A stretch of 64,000 nucleotides of DNA from Ursus arctos (GCF_023065955.2 NW_026622841.1:21139501-21203500); one strand, 5' to 3'. Shown: positions 45,452 to 57,439, numbered from the stretch's first letter. Made by a program: numbers and translations. The notes: generated from the letters alone by a model not told the origin.

Positions 45452-45469
45452 CTGAAGACTTCTAAACCC

Positions 45470-45900
45470 TTATTTCTAACTTCAACCTCTTTCTGAAACT
45501 CTGAAACTAAAACTGTGAACTCTTCAACCTGAGTATGAACAAACTCTTTACTATCCATTCATGCCCATGGATCTCTCCTCCTTCTATGTTCTCCAGCTGA
45601 TTATCACCCCTCTTTTGTCACTTAAGTGAGTCATCTATAAATCTTCATCTTCCTTCATCCTAAAGGTCTATGCTCACCACATCCTATTTAGTTTGTCTTT
45701 GGTGTGTTTCTGCGTCTCCACTTTTATCACCACTGCCCAGTTTAAGTGATCAATCATAGATTCCTAGATGTTAGAAATTTCCCCTAACATCTCCTCCCTC
45801 CTGTATCCTAATACCAACCCATATCTTAGCCATTCTTCAAAACTATCTTTTGAAAATACATTACTTACTAAAAACTATTGTTGATTCTTTTTTACCTATA
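45470..45900 (+). mobile_element. L2-type LINE relic
   Basis: Pyrimidine-rich L2-like order: 'aaaactgtgaactcttcaac' near 45509, 'catctataaatcttcatctt' near 45631, 'caccacatcctatttagttt' near 45675, 'gtttctgcgtctccactttt' near 45706. Strongly diverged with no open frame. Confidence 0.5.
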
Positions 45901-45992
45901 TGGTCCTGTCCTCACTTCAGATGTCTCTCTCACAATGCCTTCCTAAGTACATATTTCCAAGTTACACTGTTTACAGAGGAATAATATCAATT

Positions 45993-46011
45993 AAAAAAAA
46001 AAAAAAAAAAA
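45993..46011 (+). repeat. Poly-A run
   Basis: 19 A residues in AT-rich DNA. No retroelement body was recognised upstream other than the L2 relic. Confidence 0.95.
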
Positions 46012-46248
46012 CTTTACATGCATTGAATGCATTTCTACATTCCAACACAGAAGATTATATAGCTAATAAGGAAAACCAAAGCCAAGATTCCAACAAAATA
46101 GGTATTCTCCTGATAATGGTAAATTCTGCTGATGCAGATAGGCCATGTCAAATGCTCACTACTTGCAACTGTTGAACACACATAGCACTAGATAAAATAT
46201 ATGACCAGGGAGAGGAAGACGAGGAGGAAGCAATTTGTCCCAAGATTT

Positions 46249-46350
46249 AAATTGTTTTTTAAGTAATCTCTAGACCCAACTTGGAGCTTGAACTTACAAC
46301 CCCGAAATCAAGAGTCACACACTCTACTGACTGAGTCAGTCAGGCACCCC
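46249..46350 (-). mobile_element. Short carnivore tRNA-derived SINE, older subtype
   Basis: About 100 bases: 'taagtaatctctagaccc' near 46261, 'gagcttgaacttacaaccc' near 46283, 'atcaagagtcacacactc' near 46308, and the head complement 'caggcacccc'. It is flanked by TGTCCCAAGATTT (46236-46248) and TGTCCTAAGATTT (46351-46363), 12 of 13 matching. It is the same short subtype as the fragment at 44120. Confidence 0.94.
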
Positions 46351-46364
46351 TGTCCTAAGATTTT

Positions 46365-46955
46365 TAACCTGACAAAACAAACAAACAAAAAAACTGTATT
46401 TTGAAGTACAAGAATCAGAAGCCAAGAAATTAATAGAAAATTATTCAAAACATTGAATCCCTAAGACCTAGAAGATAAAACACCACCACTCTATATGAAA
46501 CTTTCACAACTCAGGACATGTGACATTACCACAGAAAGATATTCCCCATTGAAGACAATCTCACTATTAAGGAACACTATAGGAGCGTCAGAAAACTCAA
46601 CAAACTGGAGATGAGCACCATAAAAACTGCAGATTATAGAAAACCTAAAGACTCTATAAAATAAATAAGTGCTAAATAATGAAAGGATAAAAGACATAGA
46701 AACTATAATTTTAAAAGAAAACAAAACAATAGTAATAATAAAAAAGAACAGGCTGATTTGAAAAAGAATTAAACCAAGCTTTCTGCCTCCAGATCCTGTG
46801 TTTCTAATAATCACGTTTTTTTACTGCCTGCCTTTCTACCGCACTCAATTTCCCACACCACTATTCTAATTCAAAAAATCATGATATCTTGAATCAGCGC
46901 AATAGCCTTATTGGTGTCCATGCTCCTAATCTTGTCTCCCCTCCCAATCTGTGCT
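46365..46955. other. Unique DNA, nothing recognised
   Basis: AT-rich. The 107-codon minus frame (46491-46814) is rich in Phe, Ile and Ser because of A/T composition and has no family resemblance. Confidence 0.4.
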
Positions 46956-46959
46956 TCAT

Positions 46960-47430
46960 TATAAAGTAAGTGTTCTTGTGTTAAATGCTCATCTGAGCAC
47001 ATTACTTCCTTGCTACAACTATCCCACAGCACCTTGTTGTTTTTAATGTAGTTTGCAAGGCTCTGCGTGATGTCCCTCCTTGCCTGTTCAGCCTCATTTC
47101 CTATCATTTATCCCCTTCACATTCTATTGAGGCCCTAGCTCCCGGAGCACATAGTACTCTCCACACCTCCTGGCCTTTGCTCTTCCTGTTCCCACAGACA
47201 TTAGTCTGTAAACCAATCTCTCAGAGGGACCTGAAAGCCCACATTAGAATGAGATAGCTTTCCTCTATGTACAGTCACTTCTACACTCTTCTCTTATAGT
47301 CACATTTGCCATATTTAATTGTGAAGTGTGAGATCACTAGATAATACCTCTATAAAATTTGAGATAGTATGAACCTGTTAATTATATAAATGGTATTTAA
47401 CATGTGTTCCGTAAATATCTGTTGAGAACA
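46960..47430 (+). mobile_element. L2 3' end relic
   Basis: 'tttgcaaggctctgcgtgat' near 47051, 'cctgttcagcctcatttcc' near 47083, 'ctcctggcctttgctcttcc' near 47167, and the terminal 'taaatatctgttgagaa' near 47413 follow L2 order. Confidence 0.75.
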
Positions 47431-47489
47431 TTAGACCCCTATCTTGCATCTCCTTAGCTTCTTCACTCTGCTGATAAAAACTCTATTCA

Positions 47490-47690
47490 TATTTTAAGGA
47501 ACAGCTCACATGACCACTACTTTTTAAAATATCAACTGTCCCACCTCCAGTGGGACATATCATAATTTATACATGTCTATCTCTCCAGCTAAATTGTAAT
47601 CTACCGTATTGGTAATATGTAATAGGCTCTTAGTACACATTTAATGATGAGATATATGATCTAAAGACTATGAACAACCAAATGACTGAT
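47490..47690 (+). mobile_element. Second L2 3' end relic
   Basis: 'ttttaaggaacagctcacatg' style near 47495, 'tatacatgtctatctctcc' near 47568, and 'aataggctcttagtacacatttaatga' style near 47621 repeat the L2 3' pattern just after the previous copy, so two L2 ends lie in tandem. Confidence 0.55.
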
Positions 47691-47699
47691 ATTAGGTCC

Positions 47700-48195
47700 T
47701 TACTGGGATGCACATAAAAAAGGTCATAGAACAACAACAACACATTTTCCCAATTTCACTGCAGATCAGTAAACCTTTACGATTTCAATTTGAACAGCGT
47801 ATCCTCTTACATATCTTCACCATTGGATTGTTCATCCTTTTTTTTTTTTCCTCTTCTTATTTCAACACCTTAACAAAGTACATATCAAAAAATATTTTAC
47901 TCCTCTGTGGAGAAATTTATCTGCATCCAGGAATGATTAGATACTTCCAGCAATCCTTGGGCACTGAAGTAGCAAGAGATTCAAAGACATATGGCTGTTT
48001 TTTGCTTTGCTAAACATAAACTGAATTCAACTTGGAAAACCAGCATATTACACTCCACTAATACCTATTTCTTTCATTGTAATCATTTTAATTCTTGTCA
48101 TTTTACAATCAAATTTAAGTTTTATAGAGGAAAATATTGCCTTTTAAATAAATCATAACTTTACAAATAAACCTTTTATGAATAAAACCATGATT
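47700..48195. other. Unique AT-rich DNA, nothing recognised
   Basis: A 101-codon frame (47708-48013) is AT-driven and resembles no family. A short palindrome-like repeat of 'aaaccatgattgaaaccatgatt' type lies near 48185-48205. Confidence 0.4.
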
Positions 48196-48199
48196 GAAA

Positions 48200-50025
48200 C
48201 CATGATTATGAACCCATAATTGAAAATACGATAAAAGATATCAAAGAAGAACTAAATAAATGGAGAGATATCTCATGGTCATGGATAAAAGAGTCAACAT
48301 TGTCAAGATATGAATGTGTCGCAACTTGATCTATAGATTTGACACAATCCAAATAAAAATCCCAGCAAGTTATTATTTTGTGGATATTGACAAACTGAGT
48401 CTAAAGTTTATATCAAGAGGCAAAAGATCCAGATTAGCAGACTCAATATTGAACAAAGTCAGAATATTGACACTACCTGACTTTAAGACTATAAAGCTAC
48501 AATAATGAAGACTGTGTAGTATTGGTGAAAGAACAGATAGAACAAATAGATCAATGGAACCCAACAGAGTCCAAAAATAAACCCACAAAAAAGTGACAAA
48601 TGTGCAAAGGTGATATAGCAGAATAAAGATATTCTTTTCAACAAACGGTGCTGAACAAACTGGACATGAAAAAAAAAGGAACCTAGATGTATCTCTTACA
48701 TCCTTCACAAGAATTGACTCAAAAGTAATCATAGACCCACAAAACTATGAAACTCCTACAAGATAACATAGGATAAAATCTAGATTACTTTGGGTATAGC
48801 AATGACTTCTTTGATACAACACTGAAGGCACAATCCATAAAAAAAATAATTGATAAGCTGGACTACACTGAAATTAAAAACTTGAAGAGAATGAGGAGAC
48901 AGGTCACAGATTGAGAGAAATTATATGCATAAGACACACATGATAAAAGACTGTTAAATACACAAATAGCTCTAGAAACTCAACAACAAGAAAATCAATA
49001 ACTCGATTTAAAAAAATGGGCAGAAGACTAAGACACCTCACCAAAAAAGATATACAAACAGCAAGTGAGCATATGAAAAGATGTTCAACATCATATGTCA
49101 TTAGGAAATTGCAAGCTAAAACCACAAGATACCACCTACCACATCTATTTGAACGTCCCAAATCCAAAACACTGACAGCACCAAATGCTAGTGGGGATGT
49201 GCAATAACATAAATAATCATTCACTGCTGGTGGGAATGCAAAATTCATAGACAATTTGGAAGACAGCTTGACAGTTTTTACAATCCCAAATGTACTATTA
49301 CCATGTGATCCAGTGTTTGTGTTCCTTGGTATTTACCCAAGGGAACTGAAAACTTGTCCACACAAAACCCTACAAGGGGATATTTAAAGCAGCTCTATTC
49401 ATAATTGCCCAAACTTGGAAGCAACCAAGATGTCCTTCAGTAGGTGAATGGATAAATAAATTGTGGTACATTTAGACAATGGAATATTATTCATCGCTTA
49501 AAAGAAATGAGCCATCAAGCCAAGAAAAGTCATGGAAGACATTTAAATACATACTATTAAGTGAAAGAATCAAATGTGAAAAGATTACACACTATATGAT
49601 TCCAACTATATAACATTCTAGAAATGGCAAAACTATGGAGACAGTAAAAAGATTTGTGGTTACCAAGAGTTACAGAGGACAGAGTGATGAATATGAAGAA
49701 CACAGAGGAATTTCAGGGCAGTGAAATTATTCTGTACACTACTACAATGATGGATACAAATCATTACACATTTTTTAATCCATAGAATGTACAACAGCAA
49801 GAATGAAACTTAATGCAAACTGCAGATCTTGACGACTTTGATGCATCATTGAAGGTTCATCAGTTATAACAAACGCACCACCATGGTGGAGGATGGCCAC
49901 AGTGAGAAAGTTTGTGCATGTGTGGGGTCAGGGGTATATGGGAACCCTCTGTACTTTTTGTTCAACTTTTGGTGAACCTAAAACTGCTCTAAAACATGAA
50001 GTTTATTAATTGAAAAAAATGTAGT
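48200..50025 (+). mobile_element. L1 (LINE-1) 3' portion, old L1M-type, 1.8 kb
   Basis: Three broken frames give L1 ORF2 C-terminal sequence in order, with phrases such as LIYRFDTIQIKIPA (48314-48505), KKDIQTASEHMKR (from 49016) and RKLQAKTTRYHLP. The 3' UTR follows with 'gcatgtgtggggtcaggggt' near 49916, 'aacctaaaactgctctaaaa' near 49975, and a short A-tail near 50015. The reverse transcriptase core is missing by 5' truncation and the remainder has frameshifts, so it is not active. Confidence 0.93.
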
Positions 50026-50029
50026 TAAA

Positions 50030-50199
50030 ACGTACAAGCTTAACTTAAGCTGTTCTTCAGTTATAGTTTTGAGATACTGAAATTAAAATATTTATATGGT
50101 TCTTCTCTGTACCTAATGAATAAATATAAGAGACTAAGAAAAGAACAAATTCCATTTGCTCCATTTATACTGTTATTAAAGTAATGTGGCTTTAAAAAG
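50030..50199. other. Short unique segment
   Basis: Nothing recognised between the L1 tail and the next SINE. Confidence 0.4.
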
Positions 50200-50210
50200 T
50201 GTTTCTTGAG

Positions 50211-50416
50211 GGGCACCTGGTGGCTCACTCGGTTAAGTGTCCAACTCTTTATTTTGGCCCAGGTCATGATCTCAGGGTCCCTAGATCAAGCCCTGCATTG
50301 AGCTCTCTCTCTCCCTCTCCTTGTGCCCCTCCTCCCCTCGCTTGTACACACACATGTTCTCCCTCTCTCTCACAATCAATCAATCAATGGATGAATAAAT
50401 AAATAAACAAATACAT
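50211..50416 (+). mobile_element. Carnivore tRNA-derived SINE, variant head
   Basis: 'gggcacctggtggctcactc' then 'ggcccaggtcatgatctc' and a CT/CA-rich tail with AATC repeats. A perfect 11-bp target duplication, TGTTTCTTGAG, lies at 50200-50210 and 50417-50427. The head lacks part of the usual 'ctgggtggctcag' block. Confidence 0.95.
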
Positions 50417-50429
50417 TGTTTCTTGAGTG

Positions 50430-52255
50430 ATCATATGTATAAAATTTGGCAGTAGTCCCTTGGAAAGAATTGGGCGATTATTCTGCCTTGTGGATTGCAA
50501 AGTCTATGTGGTAACATCAGACCTTCCTCAAATATGTCCCCACTTTTCTCTGAGAGTGTCCCCAGACCCACTTGCAAGATAAATGTTTATTGTCTCAATG
50601 CAGTTTTCAGTGTTCGAAAATTGTTTTGCTTATTTAATTTTTCCCCAACAGACTACTGACAGAATAAAAGAAGTCAGACAAAATTAAATTACATGCATAG
50701 GAAAAGGTGAAATGACAAGTTATATAAAGCTGATAACTGCTTTATGTAATTTGTGTAATATACCATTACACCCGTATGATTATCTTACCTCTAAAAGATA
50801 TTAAACAACTAACTAGTGATATATTTTTTCAGCATATCAAAATTGTTATTTCTTCTTGAATGATCAGTTTTCCTACATTTTCTAGGTTTACACCTATGAG
50901 GAGGAGGTCCTGTGGCATTGGGTTGTGAAGACCTTTGTTGCAAGCCCAGTGCTAAATTATGAAAACAGGGTGAGGCAAAATGACAACAAAAGAGTAATTC
51001 CCATTTTATAGAAAGAGAAGTCCAGCACAGACCCATGCAACATGGAGGTTATGTTAAAGCTGAAAATAAGAATTTGAGGATCACTGTATCCTGTGATTTT
51101 GCTGAGGATTTATAATCACATTTTTGCTGTGTAATTTAAGCAGATTAGGGACATCTCAAGATTGCTGCTAACACCACCATTGTGTTTTGGCCTAAACATG
51201 CCAACGCTCAACAAAAGTTCCCCAGTTGCTTTGGTGAACCCTGCATGATGCGGGGCAGGGGGCAGTAGCACAGTCCAAGAAACAACACTTATCTCGTGAT
51301 CGCTGTGGAGTCATGCAGACCCTTCTGTCGTCTGATACACCTTCATCTCTTTCACAGTGTTTGAGCCCTTTAGATCAATCAGCTCAAATTTCTGCTCCTA
51401 ACACATTGGAATGTTTGGTTAAGCTGACAAATTTGTGTGGTAAATATAACTGCCTGGCAGGAAGCTTTCTGTCTGCTTCAGTCAATGCTTTGAAATAAGT
51501 CCAGCCAGAAACATGTGTTCAGGCAGCTTTGAAAGTCAGTGATACAAATGGATAAGCTATATGCCCTGTCTTCAGTGTGGTACTTGAATGGCTCAGTAGG
51601 CACAGACAGGCCACGGCTCTGCAAGGGCCAAAGGACTCCACTGGTAAACGGAACTGGCAGATACAGGTTGCCTACAGTAGGAAGCACTCAGGATATTATG
51701 TGGGGAATTTGGGCCAGGTCAAAGAGGCAGTAGACCCAGAGGAGGCAGTCAGTGCTATGCACTGATGTCCCGCTTTAAGACTGTTCTAACAGCAGCAGTG
51801 GTCACTGGTGGGGTGGGCTGAGCACATGTACGGACACTTCAGCTCTTGACATTAAAGCCTGTGATCTAAGGGATGAGAATGAATGGCCACGATGACTCTG
51901 AAATACTTCCATAACTCACCCATCAGGTTTATTAATTCGTTTAAAACTTAAGTATTTGACGAGCTTATCTTATTGGAAAGGAATGTTGGATGCTGTTGGA
52001 TGGGTGTCAAGCCAGAGATCTATTTGGGATCCCGAAACAGATAAAAATAGATTAGAGGGGAATGGTGGAGAAAGCTAAGAGAGGCATGAAAGCAATACTA
52101 CGGGGTTTTAAATAAGTGAGAAATTACTCTGGTTGATTAAAAGTGATTGTTAATATATAAACAAGGACATTGGTTCAACGCATGAGGACGAACATAAGCT
52201 CAACAAAGCCTAAAGCTATAAGAGTAGGATGGTTTTTATATGACTAGTGCAGTAA
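50430..52255. other. Unique DNA, no gene seen
   Basis: 51180-51850 is richer in G+C than its flanks and free of recognised repeats. Two overlapping plus frames (64 and 62 codons, near 51539-51765) do not show convincing family similarity. A weak ancient repeat phrase occurs near 51001. Confidence 0.4.
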
Positions 52256-52259
52256 CTTA

Positions 52260-52440
52260 AATTTGTATGGACTTTTAACTTCCCTTGTATACCCTATTTT
52301 ATGTGCTCGTCACAACGAGCATGCAAGTAAGGGAAAATTTATTAACCAATTTTACAATTAAAAAAATGAGATTCCTTGAGATATCTAATGCCAGTCTTAA
52401 GGTCATGATAGAAAAATGATATTTTGAATTAGGATCTTCT
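52260..52440 (-). mobile_element. MIR SINE relic
   Basis: 'attttacaattaaaaaaatgag' style near 52349 and 'cagtcttaaggtcatgat' near 52393 resemble the complement of the MIR core. Heavily diverged. Confidence 0.55.
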
Positions 52441-52449
52441 CCTTTCAGG

Positions 52450-53290
52450 TACAACAGGGGCTTTTCTCCTGATCATGTAGTCTCTAGAAAAGATTGTTGA
52501 AGATCTGAGAAACTCATAAGGGTGTCTGTCTCTAGCCAATGGGAATAGGACATTACCAGAAAGAATGAATTCACACTTCACTTTAGATAATGCTGAACTA
52601 TTTGAAGTTTTTTAGTGATTATATACTCCTTTTTTAATTAAGAACAATCAAAAGAAAATATCTGGGGAGAGGGGAGACATAAAATAAGGAAAATAAGGAC
52701 AGACAATGTAAGATACAGAGAAAAAGGAAAGGGTATATTCTACCTGGAATATAAAAGGAGTACATTACATGGAAAAGTATGTCAGGCAGCGATAAATGGG
52801 CAGAATCACTTGATCATAACATATAGGTTTGATCTACTTCAACAGTAAATAAATCACCCTCAATGCAGAATCAAATAACCCCCCAAATAATATTTATCTA
52901 CATCTATAGTCCAGGCAAAGATGCATATACTCATGAAAAATTCTACCCTCTATCATGTGCAGTCGTTGGGCATACTTCAATCCACTGAAAATACCTACAC
53001 TTGGATGTTTTCTATTTATCATGGGAATGAGCATATGTGCCTATCTGCCTCATTATTAGTAATAATAACAAAAATTGTAAGAGTATTTTGCAATGTAAGC
53101 CATCTGATATAACACTAAACATAATACTATGGAAATGTAATGACATATTTGGAGAATAATAGAACATTTTAATCAGTATGTTTAAAATTCTCAGAATTAT
53201 CTTCGACTTGAAATGATAGTTTCCCCTTAGGAGTCTACATACTGCTTTGAAAATACAAATTTACTTTCAAACAACTTGTAAAATAAATAT
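52450..53290. other. Unique AT-rich DNA, nothing recognised
   Basis: No repeat or exon recognised. Confidence 0.45.
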
Positions 53291-53294
53291 GCCC

Positions 53295-53470
53295 TATGGA
53301 GACAGCTTAGTATGATAGAAAGTCCTGGGCTAGAACTCCGAAAATAGAGGTTTCCATCTCAGTAGCGGACCTGTTCCCTGTGACCGAGAGCCAACTATTT
53401 AACCTTCCTGAGCCCAAGCATGCTCAACTGTAGCAATAATGTGCAGGGTCTTCTCGCCCACTGGCAATGC
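53295..53470 (+). mobile_element. MIR SINE
   Basis: 'gcttagtatgatagaaagtc' near 53306, 'tgggctagaactccgaaaat' near 53327, and 'ccaactatttaaccttcctg' near 53391 give the MIR 5' half in order. Confidence 0.75.
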
Positions 53471-53474
53471 AGGC

Positions 53475-53880
53475 GTGAGCAACAAGCAAGGTAGCAGTCG
53501 GAAATAAAAATCCGCAATTTTAGGGGAAAAAGCTGGTTATCCATTTCAAGATAGCCATTGCTGGGGAAATGGATTTGATCTTGAGAGTGACACGACCACA
53601 CATTTTTGCCTTAAACATCTTTGGGTGTCAGATATATAAGCTACACATCTCTTATTTGAAAGGAACCTGTTTAGAACCTTCTGCAATCAAATTATATTTG
53701 GTTGTCAGACAGCTGATCCTGAGGTATTACCATGTGGCAACGGTTTTCAAAGAGTTGATTTATTAAAAGGAACGATCCATCAGCCCAGGTGTATGACATG
53801 GGCCAGCACAGCAAAAAGACCATTTGTGAGCTTGTGTAGACATAGCCAGAGAGTAACTCCAGAAACAAAATAATTTGTTT
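53475..53880. other. Unique DNA, nothing recognised
   Basis: No repeat or exon recognised. Confidence 0.4.
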
Positions 53881-53884
53881 TCAA

Positions 53885-54245
53885 TCAAAAGAGTATGTGA
53901 CGATATGGACGATCCTTTCGTAGATCATAGTAGGTGAAATAAGTCAGCCACAGAAAGACAATTTCTGCATGACTCTACTTATCTAAGGCATCTAAAATAA
54001 TTAAGTTCATAGAATGAAAGGGTGGAACAGTGACTGGCAGGGGCTGGGGGGAGGCGGAAATCAGGACTTAACATTCAATGGGCACAAAGTTTCAGTTAAG
54101 CAAGATGAGTAAGGGCTAGAGATGTGCTACCTAACATTGTACCTAGAGGCAACGGTAATGTATTGTACACTTAAAAATTTGTGAAGATGGCAGATCTCAT
54201 GTTAAGTGTTCCAACCACAATAAAAATTTTAAAAAATTAAATATA
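53885..54245 (+). mobile_element. L1 3' end
   Basis: 'ggtgaaataagtcagccaca' near 53932, 'gcatgactctacttatctaa' near 53967, 'ctggcaggggctggggg' near 54034, 'agtttcagttaagcaagatg' near 54088, 'gtacacttaaaaatttgtga' near 54166, and an A-rich tail. It is a 5'-truncated L1 3' UTR with a short ORF2 end. Confidence 0.9.
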
Positions 54246-54249
54246 ATAC

Positions 54250-55375
54250 AAAGGGAGTAGGACATTCACGTTCCTGTGAAAATTCCCTTAAAGCCTGTAA
54301 TTCAGGGGTAACTTGATGGAAGAGAATGGGTGAAGTGAGAAATGCGAAATAATTGATGGGGAAAATTTTCAAAATATTGTGTAGACGAATGTGAAGATAA
54401 CAATATTAGCCTCTAAACAATATAGGGTGAGATAGAAAATTTCAGCCTTTCAAGGACAGAAACCAGCAAATTGTGCCCCCAGTACTCGGCAGGGTTATCT
54501 CTGCAAGTAGGTTCTCAAGAAATATCGATCAAATGGAGGAAGTGTCCCTAACTATTACTGATGGGGCTTTGGACTTCTAGTTCTTGTTTCTATGATGGAA
54601 ATAAATCCAAATCAAGACTAAGGAGAGAGGAGGAGAGGCAGTTTGAAAAAAGAAAGCCAGAAACACCTGCATATGTTTATCAAAGCTCTGAAATCATTAA
54701 ATGAAGTGTTTTGGAATAAGGAAGGCAAAAATATATTACTACCGAGATGTTAGAAGCTTAGACTCTTGCCTCCTTAACACATGCGTTGCCACCGACTGCC
54801 CTGTAGAGAATTTCATAAGCCTTGGGCCAGGACTGTGCTGAAAGCCACCACAAAGGCAGAGGAAAGCTGTTGTCTGAACATGGGTGTTAGTCCTAAGGAT
54901 TATTTGTAGAAACCAGAAGCCCCTGGTGTTAAACTTGCTTCCTTTTCACTCTAAGAAACAATGAATTTGGGAGGAAAATGGGGGAAAAATGCACTAAAAC
55001 ATATAATAGGAAACGTATTACTGAGGAATGAGTTCCTGAATATTCTGTTCTTCTTCAGAATCTTCTTAATGACCTTTGGGGCTGGTTCTGCCCCTAAGAA
55101 GAGCGGGAAAGAGACACCTATGCTCACTTCCAAGAAACGCCCTTGACTTGTCTCTTACCAAAACAGTTTATGTTCATTTGCTTTCTGTCCAGGTCCTGAA
55201 AACCTTCAGCATCAAGGAATCTTCTAGGCTTGTGTGAGATACAACAGTCACCAGTAACAGCCGTCCCAGCCTCTCAGGCTGCTGACCAAGTCTGAGCAGT
55301 GACTTGTGGTTAGAGCGTGCCCTTTGAAGTTGCTGGCTCAAGTTTCCCAGGAAAGATAGAACTTAAACAGGGCAG
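54250..55375. other. Unique DNA, nothing recognised
   Basis: No repeat or exon recognised. Frames are at most 61 codons, and both strands are open over 54951-55146, which argues against coding. Confidence 0.45.
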
Positions 55376-55379
55376 GGGC

Positions 55380-55460
55380 TATTCAACGTAGTTTTACAGA
55401 TGAAGAAACAGGACTGGACGATAGCACGTCTGGGACAGAAACCTGATGTCTGAGACTCTT
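55380..55460 (-). mobile_element. Short MIR fragment
   Basis: 'agttttacagatgaagaaac' near 55391 matches the complement of the MIR 'gtttcctcatctgtaaaat' block; the remainder is diverged. Confidence 0.5.
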
Positions 55461-55519
55461 CATGAATCTAGCAGTTTTCCTAGCATCACAGTTGGAAATG
55501 TGGCGTGACCTGAGGCCCT

Positions 55520-55740
55520 TTTGCATCATGGTTCAGAGCATGATATCGAAGGCGCACTGATACCGATGTGAATGTGAAACTTGATTTGGCCATTTTCTGG
55601 ATGTGGGCCCCAGGGGATTTACTTAAGCTCTCAGAACTTTAGTTTTCATAGCTACAAAATGGGGGCAATGATAATGCCTCCTATTGTGTGAGGATGAGAA
55701 GAGGTAAGACTTGTTTCTGTGAAGCACGGGTCTAGTTGTG
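55520..55740 (+). mobile_element. MIR SINE
   Basis: 'tggttcagagcatgatatcg' near 55529, 'acttgatttggccattttctgg' style near 55580, 'gctacaaaatgggggcaatg' near 55651, and 'gaggatgagaagaggtaag' near 55690 give nearly the whole MIR in order. Confidence 0.85.
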
Positions 55741-55744
55741 AGTC

Positions 55745-55860
55745 ATCCTGGAATGAACATAGTTTGTTAATTTGCTGAGAGGAAAGCCGCTGAGCAGCCG
55801 GACAGACTTAGGAGGCTGCAAGCAGCAGCAGGGAGCCCTGCCCCAAGGACTCATGTTGGG
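55745..55860. other. Short unique gap between MIRs
   Basis: Nothing recognised. Confidence 0.4.
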
Positions 55861-55864
55861 GAGA

Positions 55865-56085
55865 GGAAGGACCTGGATTTGCATCTTGACTTGAACACCT
55901 CTTAGCTGTGTGGGCAAGCCATTTAATCTTTTTTCAATCTCAGCTTTCTAATTTGTGAAATAAGGATAAGGATGCGTACTTTATTGGGTTGTAGTGAAGA
56001 GAAGCATACGTCCGTGTGGAATACACAGCACGCCGTCTGGTATTCATAAGGTGCTTGATAAATGATAGCTCTTATTCAGTATCAG
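55865..56085 (+). mobile_element. MIR SINE
   Basis: 'ttagctgtgtgggcaagcca' near 55902, 'aatttgtgaaataaggataagg' style near 55950, 'gggttgtagtgaagagaag' near 55985, and 'ggtgcttgataaatgatagc' near 56050. This second MIR lies 125 bases after the first in the same orientation. Confidence 0.85.
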
Positions 56086-56141
56086 TCACAACTTCAGGAG
56101 TGCCTCTCCTGAGTCGTTCCATGTCCCAGTTGCTCAGAATG

Positions 56142-56143
<2 letters not shown>

Positions 56144-56178
<35 letters not shown>
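56144..56178 (+). repeat. (CA)n microsatellite
   Basis: About 17 uninterrupted CA units. Confidence 0.96.
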
Positions 56179-56180
<2 letters not shown>

Positions 56181-56184
56181 GACA

Positions 56185-57255
56185 GAAAGAATTGGGGGGT
56201 GAGAAACTAACCTAAGACTTCATTAAATATAATGGTTTTGGCAAAAGACACGGATCGGGAATGATTTCTAGGGAGTCCTTATGAAGTTACTGTACACTAA
56301 AACAGAACAGTCATGGTAGCACACAGAATAACATGACACTGAAAATACTTTATATATTCTGAATCAATCATAATCCTAATCATCTCTTAGAACTTTACTC
56401 TCCTTCTTTTGAAGACATTCGTGCTACTAATGTTATTTTACTTAATTTAACTAGAATACCTACAGGTAGAGACTTCTGTGTTTACTCCTTAATAATAATT
56501 AAAATTAAAAAGAAAAAGATTAGATGCTTTTCTACTTGCAAAAGATTGGAGTTGCTGACTCTTATCTTACAGGTCTTACCTTTATCAGTCCCTTTCAAAT
56601 ATGTTCCAATTATCTCCTTACAACCATCACCGAAATGTACTCTAAGTTTGAAATGCAGTAGGAATCCTTAACAGATTCTTGAACAGTGACTTCAGCCAGA
56701 ATGTTGTCCCGGACTGGACATGGGCTTTAGGGGACCCAAGTCACCAGATGTAGCATAACTGTCATCTCTGACAGCATGACATGGGATAGCCCCTTCTATA
56801 AAATGTATCCCACAAGTATCCTCACATAAGCAAGCTGAGCCCAGTTTGCAACCTCCAGTGGGTTGCAAAGGTAATAAAACATTCAAAGACTTGGATATAA
56901 GAGGTTTGGTTTCTTATTTGCCTCCCTCACCTGAGGGACAAACACCTGTGGTTATCCCTCCACTTAATGAGATCGGTTACATCTTGAATAACTTAGTGAA
57001 AAGTCCTTAAGTGGGCCAGAAAATTACTGCCGTACTTGCTCTCCTACTACTCCCCTCACCTCCAACTACGGAAGATTTTCAGTTATTTCTATCAGTCTGC
57101 AGCCTGATGCCAAGGTGCTCTTGCTTAGGCAACCAAATTCAAGATTTAGACAACACAAGGAGTTGACTAATATAAACTTGCAGACATTTTACATTATTTA
57201 ATAGCAAAGCATGCTTTTCTACTAAACTGATATAAAAGGTTTCTGGTGGAATATG
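56185..57255. other. Unique DNA, nothing recognised
   Basis: No repeat or exon recognised. The minus frame at 56692-56886 (64 codons) resembles no family. Confidence 0.45.
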
Positions 57256-57261
57256 CTACTT

Positions 57262-57262
<1 letters not shown>

Positions 57263-57316
<54 letters not shown>
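57263..57316 (+). repeat. (AT)n followed by poly-T
   Basis: About 18 AT units run directly into 18 T residues. The T-run has no SINE or L1 body after it. Confidence 0.95.
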
Positions 57317-57317
<1 letters not shown>

Positions 57318-57380
57318 AAATTAAAGATGTTTTATGTTAAAAGCTACTTGCCCTAAATCATTTTGTTCTGGGGATAAATT

Positions 57381-57383
57381 TTA

Positions 57384-57432
<49 letters not shown>

Positions 57433-57433
57433 C
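57381..57433 (+). repeat. (TATC)n tetranucleotide microsatellite
   Basis: About 12 perfect TATC units, a class that is usually highly polymorphic. Confidence 0.97.
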
Positions 57434-57439
57434 CTGGAG

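Noticed and set aside
46491..46814. 107-codon minus-strand hydrophobic frame
   Set aside because: Phe/Ile/Ser-rich translation of A/T-rich DNA without family resemblance or supporting context.
48373..48732. 119-codon minus-strand frame
   Set aside because: It is the antisense of the L1 ORF2 remnant.
48904..49254. 116-codon minus-strand frame
   Set aside because: Also antisense to L1 ORF2; hydrophobic only because of composition.
51180..51850. Retroviral pol-like remnant
   Set aside because: GC-richer and in places open, but no convincing motif order was visible, so I left it as unannotated unique DNA.
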